A DNA stretch of 40,169 nt from Alphaproteobacteria bacterium (lineage in GTDB: Bacteria > Pseudomonadota > Alphaproteobacteria > JABAAW01), in contig JABABG010000114.1 in the NCBI GenBank assembly GCA_014238315.1, positions 1-40,169 on the forward strand, given 5' to 3'. This document shows positions 1-8,920 of the stretch, piece by piece. The translations under genes and the position numbers were made by a program. The first letter of the stretch is position 1. Every line of letters starts with the position of its first letter. The notes under the pieces were generated by a model. It was given only the letters and a program-made list of their open reading frames with translations. It ran no database searches and was not told the origin of the DNA.

Positions 1-59
1 GTCAAGGCGATTTCCACGCGTTTTGCGTTGGGGATATTTACGCCAGCGATTCGCGCCAC
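1..59 (-). CDS. rpsM: 30S ribosomal protein S13, 5' end only
   Basis: Read on the minus strand from a GTG at 59, the codons give (M)ARIAGVNIPNAKRVEIAL, which is the highly conserved N-terminus of ribosomal protein S13; the rest lies outside the window. S13 sits in the head of the small subunit and contacts the P-site tRNA and 5S/23S bridges. A purine-rich ribosome binding site (GGGGGAGG) lies 6 nt before the GTG and settles the start. In most alphaproteobacteria rpsM follows secY and adk; here it is the first gene of its unit and faces gpmI across about 355 bp. Confidence 0.93.
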   Translation of the reverse strand, partial: MARIAGVNIPNAKRVEIAL

Positions 60-135
60 TATGCGCCTCCCCCAACCGACATTTGCCAAACCGATACTTG
101 CATAGTTTTTATTTCCAGCCTTTAAAATTTCTTTT

Positions 136-164
136 ATAACACACAACATAGCATGCACAGTCAA
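136..164 (-). promoter_or_regulatory. Candidate sigma70 promoter for rpsM
   Basis: On the minus strand, TTGACT (forward 159-164) and TGTTAT (forward 136-141) are separated by 17 bp and lie about 75 bp upstream of the rpsM GTG. The -35 box matches 5 of 6 consensus bases and the -10 box 4 of 6. It is the only plausible promoter seen in this gap for the rpsM side and abuts the 15 bp repeat array. Assigned by eye only. Confidence 0.4.
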
Positions 165-165
165 A

Positions 166-210
166 CGAGTCTGCTTCCAGCGAGCCTGCTTCCAGCGAGC
201 CTGCTTCCAG
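166..210. repeat. Three tandem copies of a 15 bp unit
   Basis: The unit CGAGCCTGCTTCCAG occurs three times head to tail (166-180 with one T/C difference, 181-195, 196-210). It lies in the gap between rpsM and gpmI, directly upstream of the candidate rpsM -35 box. No spacers, so not CRISPR. It is one of several short tandem arrays in this window. Confidence 0.9.
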
Positions 211-391
211 TAGATTTATTTTCACAAGAGCACTCGCGCAAACAACCCACTCGAATCGATGACCCGAAATGCCACTATGGTGCAATAAAGATTTAAGGAA
301 CGAATCCTATAGTGAGTATTTTAAAAACTTTTAAGGCTTTTAAGTCAAGGAATATGATTTCAGCTTGTAGTTTAGAACTTATGATTTTGTA

Positions 392-397
392 TATAAT
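392..397 (+). promoter_or_regulatory. Candidate -10 box for gpmI
   Basis: A perfect TATAAT lies 18 bp upstream of the gpmI ATG. No good -35 hexamer stands 16-18 bp upstream; TTGTAG at 365-370 is too far away. If used, the transcript would have almost no leader, which would fit the absence of a clear ribosome binding site before 415. Confidence 0.35.
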
Positions 398-414
398 AAT
401 GTCTATGCTTTACT

Positions 415-2232
415 ATGCTAGCTATGCCTCGCTCCCGTCTTTACCCAAGGCTTTCTTTTGATTGCCTGATTTTATGTATACTTGATGGTTGGGGCGAGGC
501 GTCCAGTGCCTGTGACGCGGTTGCGACTGGTAACGCGATTGCTTTAGCCGAGGCTCCTACTTGGCGCAAGCTTTGCGGTTCGCGCTTGCAGAGTCTTGTT
601 GCGACTAGCGGAGCCACGGTTGGCTTGCCTGCGGGTCAAATGGGTAATTCGGAAGTGGGTCACCTTCATATTGGTGCTGGCAGAGTAGTTCAGCAAAGTT
701 TGCAGCGGATCAATGAATCGATTTCACCGCCTGTCTATTCTAGCTCGCCTCAGAACGATTTTTCTGGGAGTTTTTTCACAAACCCATCTTTATCCAACTT
801 GGCTACATCTATGCTGCAGCGCGCTGGCAGTTCGGAGGGAGCGCGCAAATCGGTTATGCATATTATGGGAGTTTTTTCCGACGGCGGAGTCCACGGGCAC
901 GAGGATCACCTTTTAGCATTGTTGCGCTTTTTTTCTCGCGCGGGGGTTGAAACTCGCCTGCATGCTTTTTTAGATGGACGAGATAGCTCTCCTTGCTACT
1001 CGCGCGCGGGGTTACCGCGTTTTTTAGCACGCTGTCGAGAGGTGCGTCTTTGCCCTTCTGACGCTACGCCGATTTTTGCGAGCATCTGTGGTCGTTACTA
1101 CGCTATGGATCGTGACAACAATTGGGATAGGACAAAGCTAGCGTGGCGTGCTATTGCGCGAGCTGATGGAGAAAAGGAGGACTGCCCAGAGGAGGCTTTG
1201 GCTAAGCGTTATGCGGCAGGCAAGATTGAGGGCAGGGTTGTTGGCAAGACTATTGGCAAGACTATTGGCAAGACTATTGGCAAGACTATTGGAGAGTCTA
1301 GTTATAAGTCTGCCGATACATACAGCGATGAATTTGTCTCGCCGATTGTTTTTCCGCAGCACGATGGCATTTTTGCAAGCGATGGTATTATGTTTGCGAA
1401 CTTTCGTAGCGAGCGAATGAGACAACTAGCATCAGCCCTGTCTCTGCCTAACGAAGACTTTAGTGCTTTTGACCGAGGTTCCTATAGCCCCCCCCGTACC
1501 ATTGGCTCGCTATTTCCCTACGGCGAGGCTTTCTCGAAAGTTATACAAGCAGCGTTTGTGCCCTCCCAGGTCTCGCATACTTTTGGTGAGCAACTATCTA
1601 GCGCAGGCATAAAGCAGCTTCGTCTTGCGGAGACCGAGAAATACGCGCATGTCACTTATTTTTTAAACGGCGGTCGAGAATTACCTTTTGTAGGCGAGGA
1701 ACGGCAACTAATTCCCTCGCCGAAGGTAGCAACCTACGACATCACCCCGGCGATGTCTGCGAACGAGGTTACGGACGCATTGCTATCGGCGTTGCAAGGG
1801 GGCGAATACGGTGTGATTGTTGTTAACTATGCGAATGCGGATATGGTTGGGCATAGTGGCAAGCTTGGTGCGGCGATAGCGGCGATTGAAGCCGTAGATG
1901 GCTGCTTATCGAGGCTTTTAGGTAGAAAGAATGGTTTTAACGATAAGATTGTTGTAGAGCAGGATGAGCGCAAGGTTGCATTTATGTTTTTTGCCGACCA
2001 TGGCAACGCGGAGACTATGCGAGACATCTCTAACGGTGCGCCGCACACAAGGCATACCTGTAACCCTGTTAGGCTAATTATTTCGAGTCAGCCCTCTTCG
2101 TTGCTCGACCCGATAGTTTCTTTGCGAGCTAGCGGTAGCTTGATAGATATAGCACCGACAGCTCTTGCTCTTTTGGGTTTGCAACCGGCTGCGGCGATGA
2201 CGGGCTCTTCGCTATTGCAATGGAGAGATTGA
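415..2232 (+). CDS. gpmI: 2,3-bisphosphoglycerate-independent phosphoglycerate mutase
   Basis: Interconverts 3- and 2-phosphoglycerate in glycolysis and gluconeogenesis through a phosphoserine intermediate with two metal ions, in the cytosol. Visible family marks are DGWG (residues 24-27, first metal ligand), GNSEVGH with the nucleophilic Ser79, LDGRDSSP, GRYYAMDRDNNWDR, NYANADMVGH and ADHGNAE. The protein is 605 residues against about 510 for the family. The excess comes from inserts, including one around residues 270-300 with four GKTI repeats encoded by a 12 bp tandem array, placed just before the conserved DEFVSPIVF segment. ATG at 415 is used; a second ATG at 424 is also possible and neither has a strong ribosome binding site. 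It heads the plus-strand run that continues with the envC-like gene 2 bp downstream. Confidence 0.95.
   Translation: MLAMPRSRLYPRLSFDCLILCILDGWGEASSACDAVATGNAIALAEAPTWRKLCGSRLQSLVATSGATVGLPAGQMGNSEVGHLHIGAGRVVQQSLQRINESISPPVYSSSPQNDFSGSFFTNPSLSNLATSMLQRAGSSEGARKSVMHIMGVFSDGGVHGHEDHLLALLRFFSRAGVETRLHAFLDGRDSSPCYSRAGLPRFLARCREVRLCPSDATPIFASICGRYYAMDRDNNWDRTKLAWRAIARADGEKEDCPEEALAKRYAAGKIEGRVVGKTIGKTIGKTIGKTIGESSYKSADTYSDEFVSPIVFPQHDGIFASDGIMFANFRSERMRQLASALSLPNEDFSAFDRGSYSPPRTIGSLFPYGEAFSKVIQAAFVPSQVSHTFGEQLSSAGIKQLRLAETEKYAHVTYFLNGGRELPFVGEERQLIPSPKVATYDITPAMSANEVTDALLSALQGGEYGVIVVNYANADMVGHSGKLGAAIAAIEAVDGCLSRLLGRKNGFNDKIVVEQDERKVAFMFFADHGNAETMRDISNGAPHTRHTCNPVRLIISSQPSSLLDPIVSLRASGSLIDIAPTALALLGLQPAAAMTGSSLLQWRD
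1243..1290 (+). repeat. Four perfect copies of a 12 bp unit inside gpmI
   Basis: GGCAAGACTATT is repeated four times without mismatch and is read in frame as Gly-Lys-Thr-Ile from residue 277. The unit length is a multiple of three, so changes in copy number would keep the frame. Identity of all copies points to recent slippage. Confidence 0.95.
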
Positions 2233-2234
2233 AG

Positions 2235-3428
2235 ATGCCTAGCTTTTTAGCCCTTAGGTTTTTTTTCTTTTGTTTTACCTACTTGCTTTTCTGCTCGCCA
2301 GTTTTGGCGCAAGAATCCATGCAAGAGTCAGCGCAAGGATTACTGCGTGGCTCCACCCCGCAACCGAATAGCACGGCGAGCGTAGACGCAAGAGACAAAC
2401 CGAGCGTAGAGAATCCTCGTGCGCGAGCCTTGCGCGAAGAGACGGTAGAGATAGCAGCAAAAGTACGTTCGCTAGAGCTACTGACTGCGAGTTTAGACAA
2501 GCACGTTACGCGCTTGCAAAAACAGGAGCGTAAGGAACGCGAGCGTTTATTTGAGCAATATGACCGCTTGAGCTTAGTTTTACAGTCGTTGTTATTTTTG
2601 GAACGCGCTCCGGAATGGGGTCTTTTTCTCCACCCCAATGACGCTTTAGCCGCCAACCGCGGACAGAGCGTTATGGCTTGGCTGGCTTCCTATAGCTCTC
2701 GAGTTGCGCAGCTTTTGGAAAGCGATCTACGGCGTATATCTGCTCTACAGCGAGAGATCGACCGCAAGAAGGAACAATTAAGCACTCGTCTAGAGGATGT
2801 TGCGAACTACCGCCAGCGTATTGTGCGCTTGTCGGCGCGCAAGCAGCGTCTTACGCGCCTTACGCCTAAGGAACAAACTGCTCTCAAGGCGCGCGCGCAA
2901 AGCTTGTCGCAAGACGCGGATTCGCTACGGGCTTTGTTGATGCGATTGGACCAAGATAGCTTATCTTTTCCGATGAACGCTCCTCGCCGTCTACGAAATT
3001 TTCCAGCTAAGGGACAGGCGTTTGATCAGCAACAAGGTGAGGTAATTGCGCCTATAAGCGGAGTTTGGCTACAACGCTTTGGTAGCTCGGACGGTTTTGG
3101 ACAAACATTGCGCGGTATTTTGATAGCGGCGGACGCCTCGGCGCAGGTTTTGGCACCGTTTGATGGTAGGATCGTATTCGCGGATTCTTTTCTCGATCAA
3201 GGTAAGTTATTGATTATTGAGCATAAGGGAGGCTACCATACGGTCGTAGCACAGGTTTCGGAATTTTTTGTTTCGCTAGGGCAGTGGGTTTTAGCGGGCG
3301 AGCCGATTGGTCGTATGGGTGAAAAGAAGGGAGCACTTTATTTCGAGATTCGGCATAAAGGAAAGACACAAAACCCACAGCAGTGGATTAAGGAAACTCC
3401 CCGTAGCCGTGCATTTCTTTTTCACTAA
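2235..3428 (+). CDS. EnvC-like murein hydrolase activator (signal peptide, coiled coil, LytM domain)
   Basis: Likely a periplasmic activator of the cell-division amidases that split septal peptidoglycan. The start is ATG 2235, with GGAGAG at 2222-2227 as ribosome binding site, giving 397 residues; a start at 2220 would overlap gpmI. The N-terminus is a signal peptide ending near VLA-Q. A long charged helical region (about 65-240) follows, typical of EnvC coiled coils. The C-terminal about 120 residues are a LytM/M23 domain (from GVWLQRFG to QNPQQWI). The zinc ligands of active M23 peptidases are missing: the usual H-x-H near the end reads LYFEIRHKGK and the first ligand position reads RGILIAAD, so it probably acts as an activator, not an enzyme. 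The 2 bp gap to gpmI and the position before ctpA are the usual alphaproteobacterial arrangement. Confidence 0.88.
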   Translation: MPSFLALRFFFFCFTYLLFCSPVLAQESMQESAQGLLRGSTPQPNSTASVDARDKPSVENPRARALREETVEIAAKVRSLELLTASLDKHVTRLQKQERKERERLFEQYDRLSLVLQSLLFLERAPEWGLFLHPNDALAANRGQSVMAWLASYSSRVAQLLESDLRRISALQREIDRKKEQLSTRLEDVANYRQRIVRLSARKQRLTRLTPKEQTALKARAQSLSQDADSLRALLMRLDQDSLSFPMNAPRRLRNFPAKGQAFDQQQGEVIAPISGVWLQRFGSSDGFGQTLRGILIAADASAQVLAPFDGRIVFADSFLDQGKLLIIEHKGGYHTVVAQVSEFFVSLGQWVLAGEPIGRMGEKKGALYFEIRHKGKTQNPQQWIKETPRSRAFLFH

Positions 3429-3480
3429 CGACTACAAGAAGCTATCAACGAACATAGATTGAGAGATAGAAGAAATTATT

Positions 3481-4851
3481 ATGACTTTTGGGAAAATTTT
3501 AACTAGGCTGATTTTGGGGACATTTTTTTTGACGAAAAGATTTTTCGCCATATCCTTTAGAAGCATACCCTCCTTTCTTTTTGGTGCTGTTGTTGCGCTA
3601 GGCGTGGTTGGCTTTCTTTCGATCCAGAACGGTAGTTTTGGTTCGACCTCTGGTAGCTCGCAGTCGCAGAGCACCTACTCATTATTGGACGCCTTTGGCG
3701 AAGTTTTTCAGCGCGTTCGCCGCGATTATGTGCGCGAGGTTGATGACGAAGCTCTTATAGAGGCAGCCATTGAGGGCATGGTATCTAGTTTAGACCCTCA
3801 TTCTGCGTACTTGAATCCGCGCCGCTATCGCGACCTTCAGGTAAACACGCACGGCGAGTTTGGCGGTTTGGGTATCGAGGTTACTTTAGACGAAGAAACT
3901 GGGGCTGTTAAGGTTATTTCGCCGCTTGACGACACGCCAGCTTCGAAGGCTGGCATTAAAAGCGGCGACTTGATCGTTCGCATAGGCGATACGGCTGTCA
4001 GAGGCTTAACTCTTGACAAGGCGGTAGACATTTTGCGTGGCCCTGTTGGCAAATCGGTTAGGTTGACGATACAGCGCGGTAAGGAGAAGCCTTTTGAGCT
4101 AACTCTTACGCGGCAGTTGATAAAATTGCGTGTTGTGCGAGCGCGTTTAGAAGGAACGGCCAAGCAGGGGATAGTTGGTTTTGTGCGCCTAGCGGGTTTT
4201 AGCGAAAATGTTGCATCTACGATAATGGAAGAGATTGAAAAGCTAAAAAAAGAAGCTACTGCCCCGATCGTTGGCTATGTTTTGGACTTACGCAACAATC
4301 CTGGCGGGCTATTGGATCAGGCTATTGCGGTTAGCGATTTGTTTCTTAGCGGTGGAGAAATTGTTTCTGTGCGAGGTCGCGGTGGCAAGGATCACCAACG
4401 TTTTCAGGCTTCGAAGGACGATATTACGGATGGCAAGCCGATAGTCGTTATGATTAATGGTGCATCGGCTTCGGCTTCCGAGATTGTCGCGGGAGCGTTA
4501 AAAGATCATAACCGCGCGAAACTGCTTGGAGAGAAATCTTTTGGCAAGGGCTCGGTGCAAACGCTAATTTCGCTGAATAACCGTCGCGGAGCTGCGCTGA
4601 AACTCACGGTGCAACATTATTACACACCCAGCGGAGTGCTCATCCACGGCAAAGGTATCGAGCCAAACATTTTGCTGGCACCAGCCGTCAGCGAAGCGGA
4701 TGAGGCGGATGAGGAAGAAGGTAATTCCGAAGACGAAGATGGCAACACTGACACAGAGCAAAAGCAAGACGAGAAAGAAGTGAAAGAAGTAGAGGACTTG
4801 CAATTGCAGCGTGCTTTGGAGGTGGTTCGTAGCGAATCAGCATCCCTGTGA
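3481..4851 (+). CDS. ctpA: C-terminal processing protease, S41 family with PDZ domain
   Basis: A periplasmic serine protease that trims exported proteins from the C-terminus; in related bacteria such enzymes control peptidoglycan hydrolases. Residues 30-48 form an N-terminal membrane anchor or signal segment. Residues 60-120 hold the conserved DPHSAYL region, a PDZ domain follows (about 125-210, GGLGIEV), then the S41 core. From spacing in the family, Ser331 in NGASASASE and Lys356 in SFGKG form the Ser-Lys dyad. The length of 456 fits the family. The last about 60 residues are a very acidic, low-complexity tail (EADEADEEEG and similar) before a short helix, probably disordered. It lies 52 bp after the envC-like gene and is probably co-transcribed. 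Confidence 0.94.
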   Translation: MTFGKILTRLILGTFFLTKRFFAISFRSIPSFLFGAVVALGVVGFLSIQNGSFGSTSGSSQSQSTYSLLDAFGEVFQRVRRDYVREVDDEALIEAAIEGMVSSLDPHSAYLNPRRYRDLQVNTHGEFGGLGIEVTLDEETGAVKVISPLDDTPASKAGIKSGDLIVRIGDTAVRGLTLDKAVDILRGPVGKSVRLTIQRGKEKPFELTLTRQLIKLRVVRARLEGTAKQGIVGFVRLAGFSENVASTIMEEIEKLKKEATAPIVGYVLDLRNNPGGLLDQAIAVSDLFLSGGEIVSVRGRGGKDHQRFQASKDDITDGKPIVVMINGASASASEIVAGALKDHNRAKLLGEKSFGKGSVQTLISLNNRRGAALKLTVQHYYTPSGVLIHGKGIEPNILLAPAVSEADEADEEEGNSEDEDGNTDTEQKQDEKEVKEVEDLQLQRALEVVRSESASL

Positions 4852-5016
4852 GCTATAATTGAGTTTATAGGTTTGGTGGTTTGTAGTTGAGGAATTCACT
4901 AAAGCTAGGTAAGCGGATGTTATGTTGGTCTTTATTGTTGGAATGATCGTAGGCGGGTGTAGGGCTACGATATTACACATTTTTCGGCTGTCTAGTTTTT
5001 GCTTTGTGAGTTTTCC

Positions 5017-6207
5017 ATGACGCATTCCTCGACCCCAGCCACCTCGCGTGCTCCCTCTAGTAGTGGCGCCTTGTCCAAAGATTCATCGGGTGATCTAACT
5101 GGAGACCCCTCTGCCTCTGCGCTTTCTGCTGAAGATCAACCTACCCTTCGTTTCCGCCCTGCTCGTTCCAGTATATGGCGTAGGTTGTATGTTTGGACTT
5201 GGATAGCTACGATTAGCGTTATCGGCGTCACCTTTTTGGGTTTTGAGTTATTACCGCCGCATAGTTTTTCGGAAAATTTCTCTGATGGTCGTCCGCAAGT
5301 TTCTGTGCGGGTAGATCGCATGCTAGCGATTTTGCGAGGTCAGGTATTAGCGGATTCTGACGAAGAGATAATCTCGATGATTCCGTCGCTACTTGAGCCG
5401 ACGGAAATATATGGAATGCTTCCAGTGCGTTCTGCGGATGGCAATAGGGCTTGGCGCGCCTACCGTTCCCGCGAACCAGTTACTGCGGGTAGAGGCAAGA
5501 TAGTAGTTATAGTTTCTGGTTTGGGCTTGGATCGTCGAGTTACCGAGCAGGCTATCGACATGCCAGCCGCGGTCACTCTAGAATTTTCTCCTTATGGCAG
5601 GTCTTTGAGTCGTTGGGCATTGTTTGCGCGTGAGAGGGGGCATGAATTGTTGCTTTCTCTTCCGATGGAAGGCTTTCCTGAGAGTGGCATCGATGCGGGT
5701 AATTTGCAGTTGAGCGTTAAGCAGGGGGCTCCAGAGAATATGCACCGCCTTAAGAGCGCATTAGGTCGCATGACTGGCTATGTAGGTATTTCGACTAGTT
5801 ATAAATCTCCGTTTTTGGAAGACCAAGAGGCTCTTTCGCCTATTTTGCGTGACATTGCGACACGCGGTCTCCTATTTCTCGATGTGGGTTTGTTGAATCC
5901 GAAGACTTTGTCGCAATTACTGCGTGGCTCGCCAACTCGAGGCTCTGCTACGCGTATGCCACTAGCAAAATTAGACTTGTCGTTAGACCAAGCGCAAACG
6001 CGGGAGGAGATAGAGCTAGCTCTAGAAAAGGTTACCTCCAGCACGCGCGGCAAGTCAGCTGCTACGATTATAAGGTTTGCACCTCTACCGGTTACGCTTG
6101 AGGTTCTCGACGAATGGCTCGTTTTGCTAGATTCGTCTAGCAGGCATCAAGTTATCCCGCTCAGCGCGATATTTTCTAAGAATAGCGGCAAACAGAGGAG
6201 ATTTTAG
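5017..6207 (+). CDS. Divergent polysaccharide deacetylase family protein
   Basis: Belongs to the divergent polysaccharide deacetylase family (Polysacc_deac_2), exported or membrane-anchored proteins of uncertain activity encoded between ctpA and rppH in many alphaproteobacteria. The start is ATG 5017, with GTGAG 6 nt upstream; the longer reading from TTG 4999 is less likely. Residues about 52-70 form one transmembrane segment after a Ser/Thr-rich cytosolic tail. The family core starts with KIVVIVSGLGLD, goes on with VTLEFSPYG, RERGHELLLSLPMEG and GYVGISTSYKSPFL. The Asp-Asp of active deacetylases is replaced here by Ser-Gly in SGLGL; I recall similar replacements in alphaproteobacterial members, so catalysis is doubtful. 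The stop overlaps the region of the rppH start. Confidence 0.85.
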   Translation: MTHSSTPATSRAPSSSGALSKDSSGDLTGDPSASALSAEDQPTLRFRPARSSIWRRLYVWTWIATISVIGVTFLGFELLPPHSFSENFSDGRPQVSVRVDRMLAILRGQVLADSDEEIISMIPSLLEPTEIYGMLPVRSADGNRAWRAYRSREPVTAGRGKIVVIVSGLGLDRRVTEQAIDMPAAVTLEFSPYGRSLSRWALFARERGHELLLSLPMEGFPESGIDAGNLQLSVKQGAPENMHRLKSALGRMTGYVGISTSYKSPFLEDQEALSPILRDIATRGLLFLDVGLLNPKTLSQLLRGSPTRGSATRMPLAKLDLSLDQAQTREEIELALEKVTSSTRGKSAATIIRFAPLPVTLEVLDEWLVLLDSSSRHQVIPLSAIFSKNSGKQRRF

Positions 6208-6209
6208 TG

Positions 6210-6719
6210 ATGCCAGACTATGACGATTGCTACCGCGCTTGCGTGGGTATTATGCTTTTGAATCGCCATGACGATATTTTTGTGGGCAAGAGACTAGATC
6301 ACCCGTCGCGTTATTGGCAAATGCCGCAGGGAGGTATCGAGCAAGGCGAGGAGCCGCTAGCCGCGGCAATACGAGAAATGCGAGAAGAAATAGGGAGCAC
6401 GAATGCTCGTTTATTGGCAACCCACCCCGAATGGTTGAAATATGACTTGCCTCCATCATTGCGTGCTGATTTATGGAAGGGTCGTTACCGCGGTCAGCGT
6501 CAGAAATGGTATATCTTTCGTTTTTTGGGCGAGGATAGCGAGCTAACGGTAGAGACCGCCGACCCTGAGTTTTCTGAGTGGCGTTGGTTGCCATTATCGG
6601 ACTTGGTCGGCACGATAGTTCCTTTCAAGGCTGAGGTTTATGCCTCTGTCGTATCTTTTGCGCAAAAGGTTCTTTCGGCTCAAGCGGAGGAGCCGACGCT
6701 AGATCGGGTGGTGGGTTAG
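6210..6719 (+). CDS. rppH: RNA pyrophosphohydrolase (Nudix)
   Basis: Removes pyrophosphate from the 5' triphosphate end of mRNAs (or hydrolyses dinucleoside polyphosphates), starting 5'-end-dependent RNA decay. The Nudix box is complete at about residues 42-64 (GGIEQGEEPLAAAIREMREE, then IGS). The N-terminal CVGIMLLN, WQMPQGG and GRYRGQRQKWYIFRF are typical of RppH. The length of about 169 is normal. ATG 6210 is preceded by AGAGGAG at 6194-6200; a GTG at 6207 in the same frame overlaps the upstream stop and is also possible. Translation is probably coupled to the upstream gene. Confidence 0.94.
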   Translation: MPDYDDCYRACVGIMLLNRHDDIFVGKRLDHPSRYWQMPQGGIEQGEEPLAAAIREMREEIGSTNARLLATHPEWLKYDLPPSLRADLWKGRYRGQRQKWYIFRFLGEDSELTVETADPEFSEWRWLPLSDLVGTIVPFKAEVYASVVSFAQKVLSAQAEEPTLDRVVG

Positions 6720-6722
6720 TTT

Positions 6723-8906
6723 GTGCTAGACCTTGCCACGCCATTGCCCAAGCCGCGTGAGATGGCTGGGCAAGCGCACTATGCGCTACATTCAGACTAT
6801 TGCCCATCGGGGGATCAACCACAGGCTATTAAGAAGCTAGTTTCAAGCTTGAGCTCGTTGAATCGCGATCAGGTTTTGCTGGGCGTTACCGGTTCGGGCA
6901 AGACGTTTACGATAGCGCATGTTATCCGCGAGCTGGGTCGTACGGCGTTAGTTTTAGCGCCAAACAAGACACTGGCAGCGCAGCTTTACGGAGAGTTAAA
7001 GGGATTTTTTCCCGAAAATGCTGTCGAGTATTTTGTTTCCTACTACGACTACTACCAGCCTGAGGCTTATGTGGCGCGTTCGGATACTTACATAGAGAAG
7101 GAGGCGACGATCAACGAGCAGATAGACCGTATGCGCCATAGTGCCACCCGTGCGTTGTTAGAGCGCACTGATACAATTATAGTCGCTTCGGTTTCGTGTA
7201 TCTATGGTTTGGGAGCTGTTGAGACTTACGCTCGTTTAGTGATCGACCTTGTTTCTGGCGAGCGTTTTGAGCAACGGAAGTTGCTACTAGACTTAGTCTC
7301 GCTTCAGTATAAGCGCAACGATCATGATTTTCAGCGCGGTACATTTCGCGTTCGCGGTGACCGCGTAGATATTTTTCCGAGTCATCTTGAGGATTGTGCT
7401 TGGCGCGTTTGTTTTTTTGGCGACGATATAGAGCGGATAGATTCGTTCGACCCACTAACGGGCGCTTTGCTGGAATCTCTTCCGCAGATTAGGGTTTATG
7501 CGAATTCGCACTATGTGACGCCTCGCCCGACTCTACGTCGGGCTATGGAGAGCATACGCGCAGAACTAGCAGAGCGTTTGGCGTCGCTGAAGGCAGACAA
7601 TAGGTTGCTAGAGGCTCAGCGATTAGAACAACGCACGAAGTTTGATTTAGAGATGCTAGAGACGACGGGCATTTGTCAGGGTATAGAGAATTACTCTCGT
7701 CACTTAACTGGTCGCGGGGTTGGCGAGCCTCCTCCGACTCTTTTCGAGTATTTGCCGCAAAACTCTTTACTAATTGTTGATGAGAGCCATGTGACGGTAC
7801 CGCAGCTAGGCGGAATGTATCGAGGCGATTTCAGCCGCAAATCTACGCTCAGCGAGTATGGCTTTCGCCTTCCTTCTTGCATGGACAACCGCCCCTTGAA
7901 GTTTGAGGAATGGATGAGTATGCGTCCGCAGACGGTTTTTGTATCTGCGACTCCTGGCGACTGGGAGATCGAGCGTTCGGGCGATTTTGTCGTAGAGCAA
8001 ATTATTCGTCCTACGGGTTTGCTCGACCCCCAGTGTTTTGTGCGTCCTTCCGAGAATCAGGTAGATGATTTGATTTCTGAATGCCGCTCTTGCGCAGGTA
8101 AGGAGCAGCGGGTTTTGGTAACGACCTTAACGAAACGTATGGCTGAGGATCTGACCGAATATCTATCGGAGGCTGGCTTACGCGTGCGCTACTTGCATTC
8201 GGATATCGACACATTGGAGCGGATAGCGATTATCACGGATTTGCGGCGTGGAGTTTTTGATATTCTTGTAGGTATTAATTTGTTGCGCGAGGGTTTAGAC
8301 ATTCCGGAATGTGCGCTAGTCGTCATTTTGGATGCGGACAAGGAGGGTTTTTTGCGCTCGAAACGTTCTCTGGTTCAAACGATGGGTCGCGCTGCGCGTC
8401 ATGTTGATGGTCGAGTTATTTTATACGCAGACAAGCGTACTGTTGCGTTGGATTACGCGCTTGAAGAGACGCAGCGTCGGCGCGAGAAGCAGCTAGTCTA
8501 TAATTTAAGTTGTGGTATCACGCCTCGTAGCATTAAGAAATCGATCAACGATATTTTGGCATCGAGTAGCGAGCAGGACCGCATAACACTTAGTGAGCGT
8601 GAGGATATACCCGACATTGCTCGTGCGACCGCGCTAGGTGATTACTTGAAGGTTTTGGAAAATGGTATGCGCGCGCATGCTCGCGAGATGAATTTTGAAC
8701 GAGCAGCGTTATTTCGTGACGAAATAAGTAGACTTAGCACTAAGGATTTTTCTATGCCGCTTTCGGTTTTGGACTTAGAGCGTGGAATACTAGACGAGTG
8801 TTTAGAGCGCCTAGGGGCGATAGCGAGTGGTAGTGGCAAGAAGAGTATAAGGGTTAAAAGCACAGCCAGAGACGCCAGAAAGCGTGCGCGCGTTGCGCCA
8901 GAATAG
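6723..8906 (+). CDS. uvrB: Excinuclease ABC subunit B
   Basis: The damage-verifying helicase-like subunit of nucleotide excision repair; it receives DNA from UvrA and then recruits UvrC. Visible are the N-terminal SGDQPQAI, Walker A GVTGSGKT (residues 54-61), [10 protein letters not shown] of the beta-hairpin region, the DESH box, VSATPGDWE, helicase motif VI in QTMGRAARH, and a C-terminal UVR motif around residues 640-680 that contacts UvrC. The 727 residues are longer than the E. coli protein because of a basic tail. GTG 6723 gives the longest form; ATG 6762 is an alternative since family similarity begins near residue 20. It starts 3 bp after rppH. uvrA and uvrC are not in the window. Confidence 0.96.
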   Translation: MLDLATPLPKPREMAGQAHYALHSDYCPSGDQPQAIKKLVSSLSSLNRDQVLLGVTGSGKTFTIAHVIRELGRTALVLAPNKTLAAQLYGELKGFFPENAVEYFVSYYDYYQPEAYVARSDTYIEKEATINEQIDRMRHSATRALLERTDTIIVASVSCIYGLGAVETYARLVIDLVSGERFEQRKLLLDLVSLQYKRNDHDFQRGTFRVRGDRVDIFPSHLEDCAWRVCFFGDDIERIDSFDPLTGALLESLPQIRVYANSHYVTPRPTLRRAMESIRAELAERLASLKADNRLLEAQRLEQRTKFDLEMLETTGICQGIENYSRHLTGRGVGEPPPTLFEYLPQNSLLIVDESHVTVPQLGGMYRGDFSRKSTLSEYGFRLPSCMDNRPLKFEEWMSMRPQTVFVSATPGDWEIERSGDFVVEQIIRPTGLLDPQCFVRPSENQVDDLISECRSCAGKEQRVLVTTLTKRMAEDLTEYLSEAGLRVRYLHSDIDTLERIAIITDLRRGVFDILVGINLLREGLDIPECALVVILDADKEGFLRSKRSLVQTMGRAARHVDGRVILYADKRTVALDYALEETQRRREKQLVYNLSCGITPRSIKKSINDILASSSEQDRITLSEREDIPDIARATALGDYLKVLENGMRAHAREMNFERAALFRDEISRLSTKDFSMPLSVLDLERGILDECLERLGAIASGSGKKSIRVKSTARDARKRARVAPE

Positions 8907-8920
8907 CGAATACTTTCCTC

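Larger units (their letters stand above)
60..414. other. Intergenic region between divergent rpsM and gpmI
   Basis: No open reading frame with family resemblance was seen on either strand. The stretch holds the rpsM ribosome binding site and candidate promoter, the 15 bp repeat, then an unremarkable part (about 211-300) and an AT-rich part (about 301-414) leading into gpmI. No tRNA fold or secY/adk remnant was recognised. Confidence 0.6.

Noticed and set aside
241-330. tRNA-like sequence around GAACGAATCC
   Set aside because: The T-loop resemblance is imperfect and no acceptor, D or anticodon arms pair around it.
4852-5016. Promoter at TATAAT 4854-4859 after ctpA
   Set aside because: No -35 hexamer at 16-18 bp and the genes on both sides look like one transcription unit.
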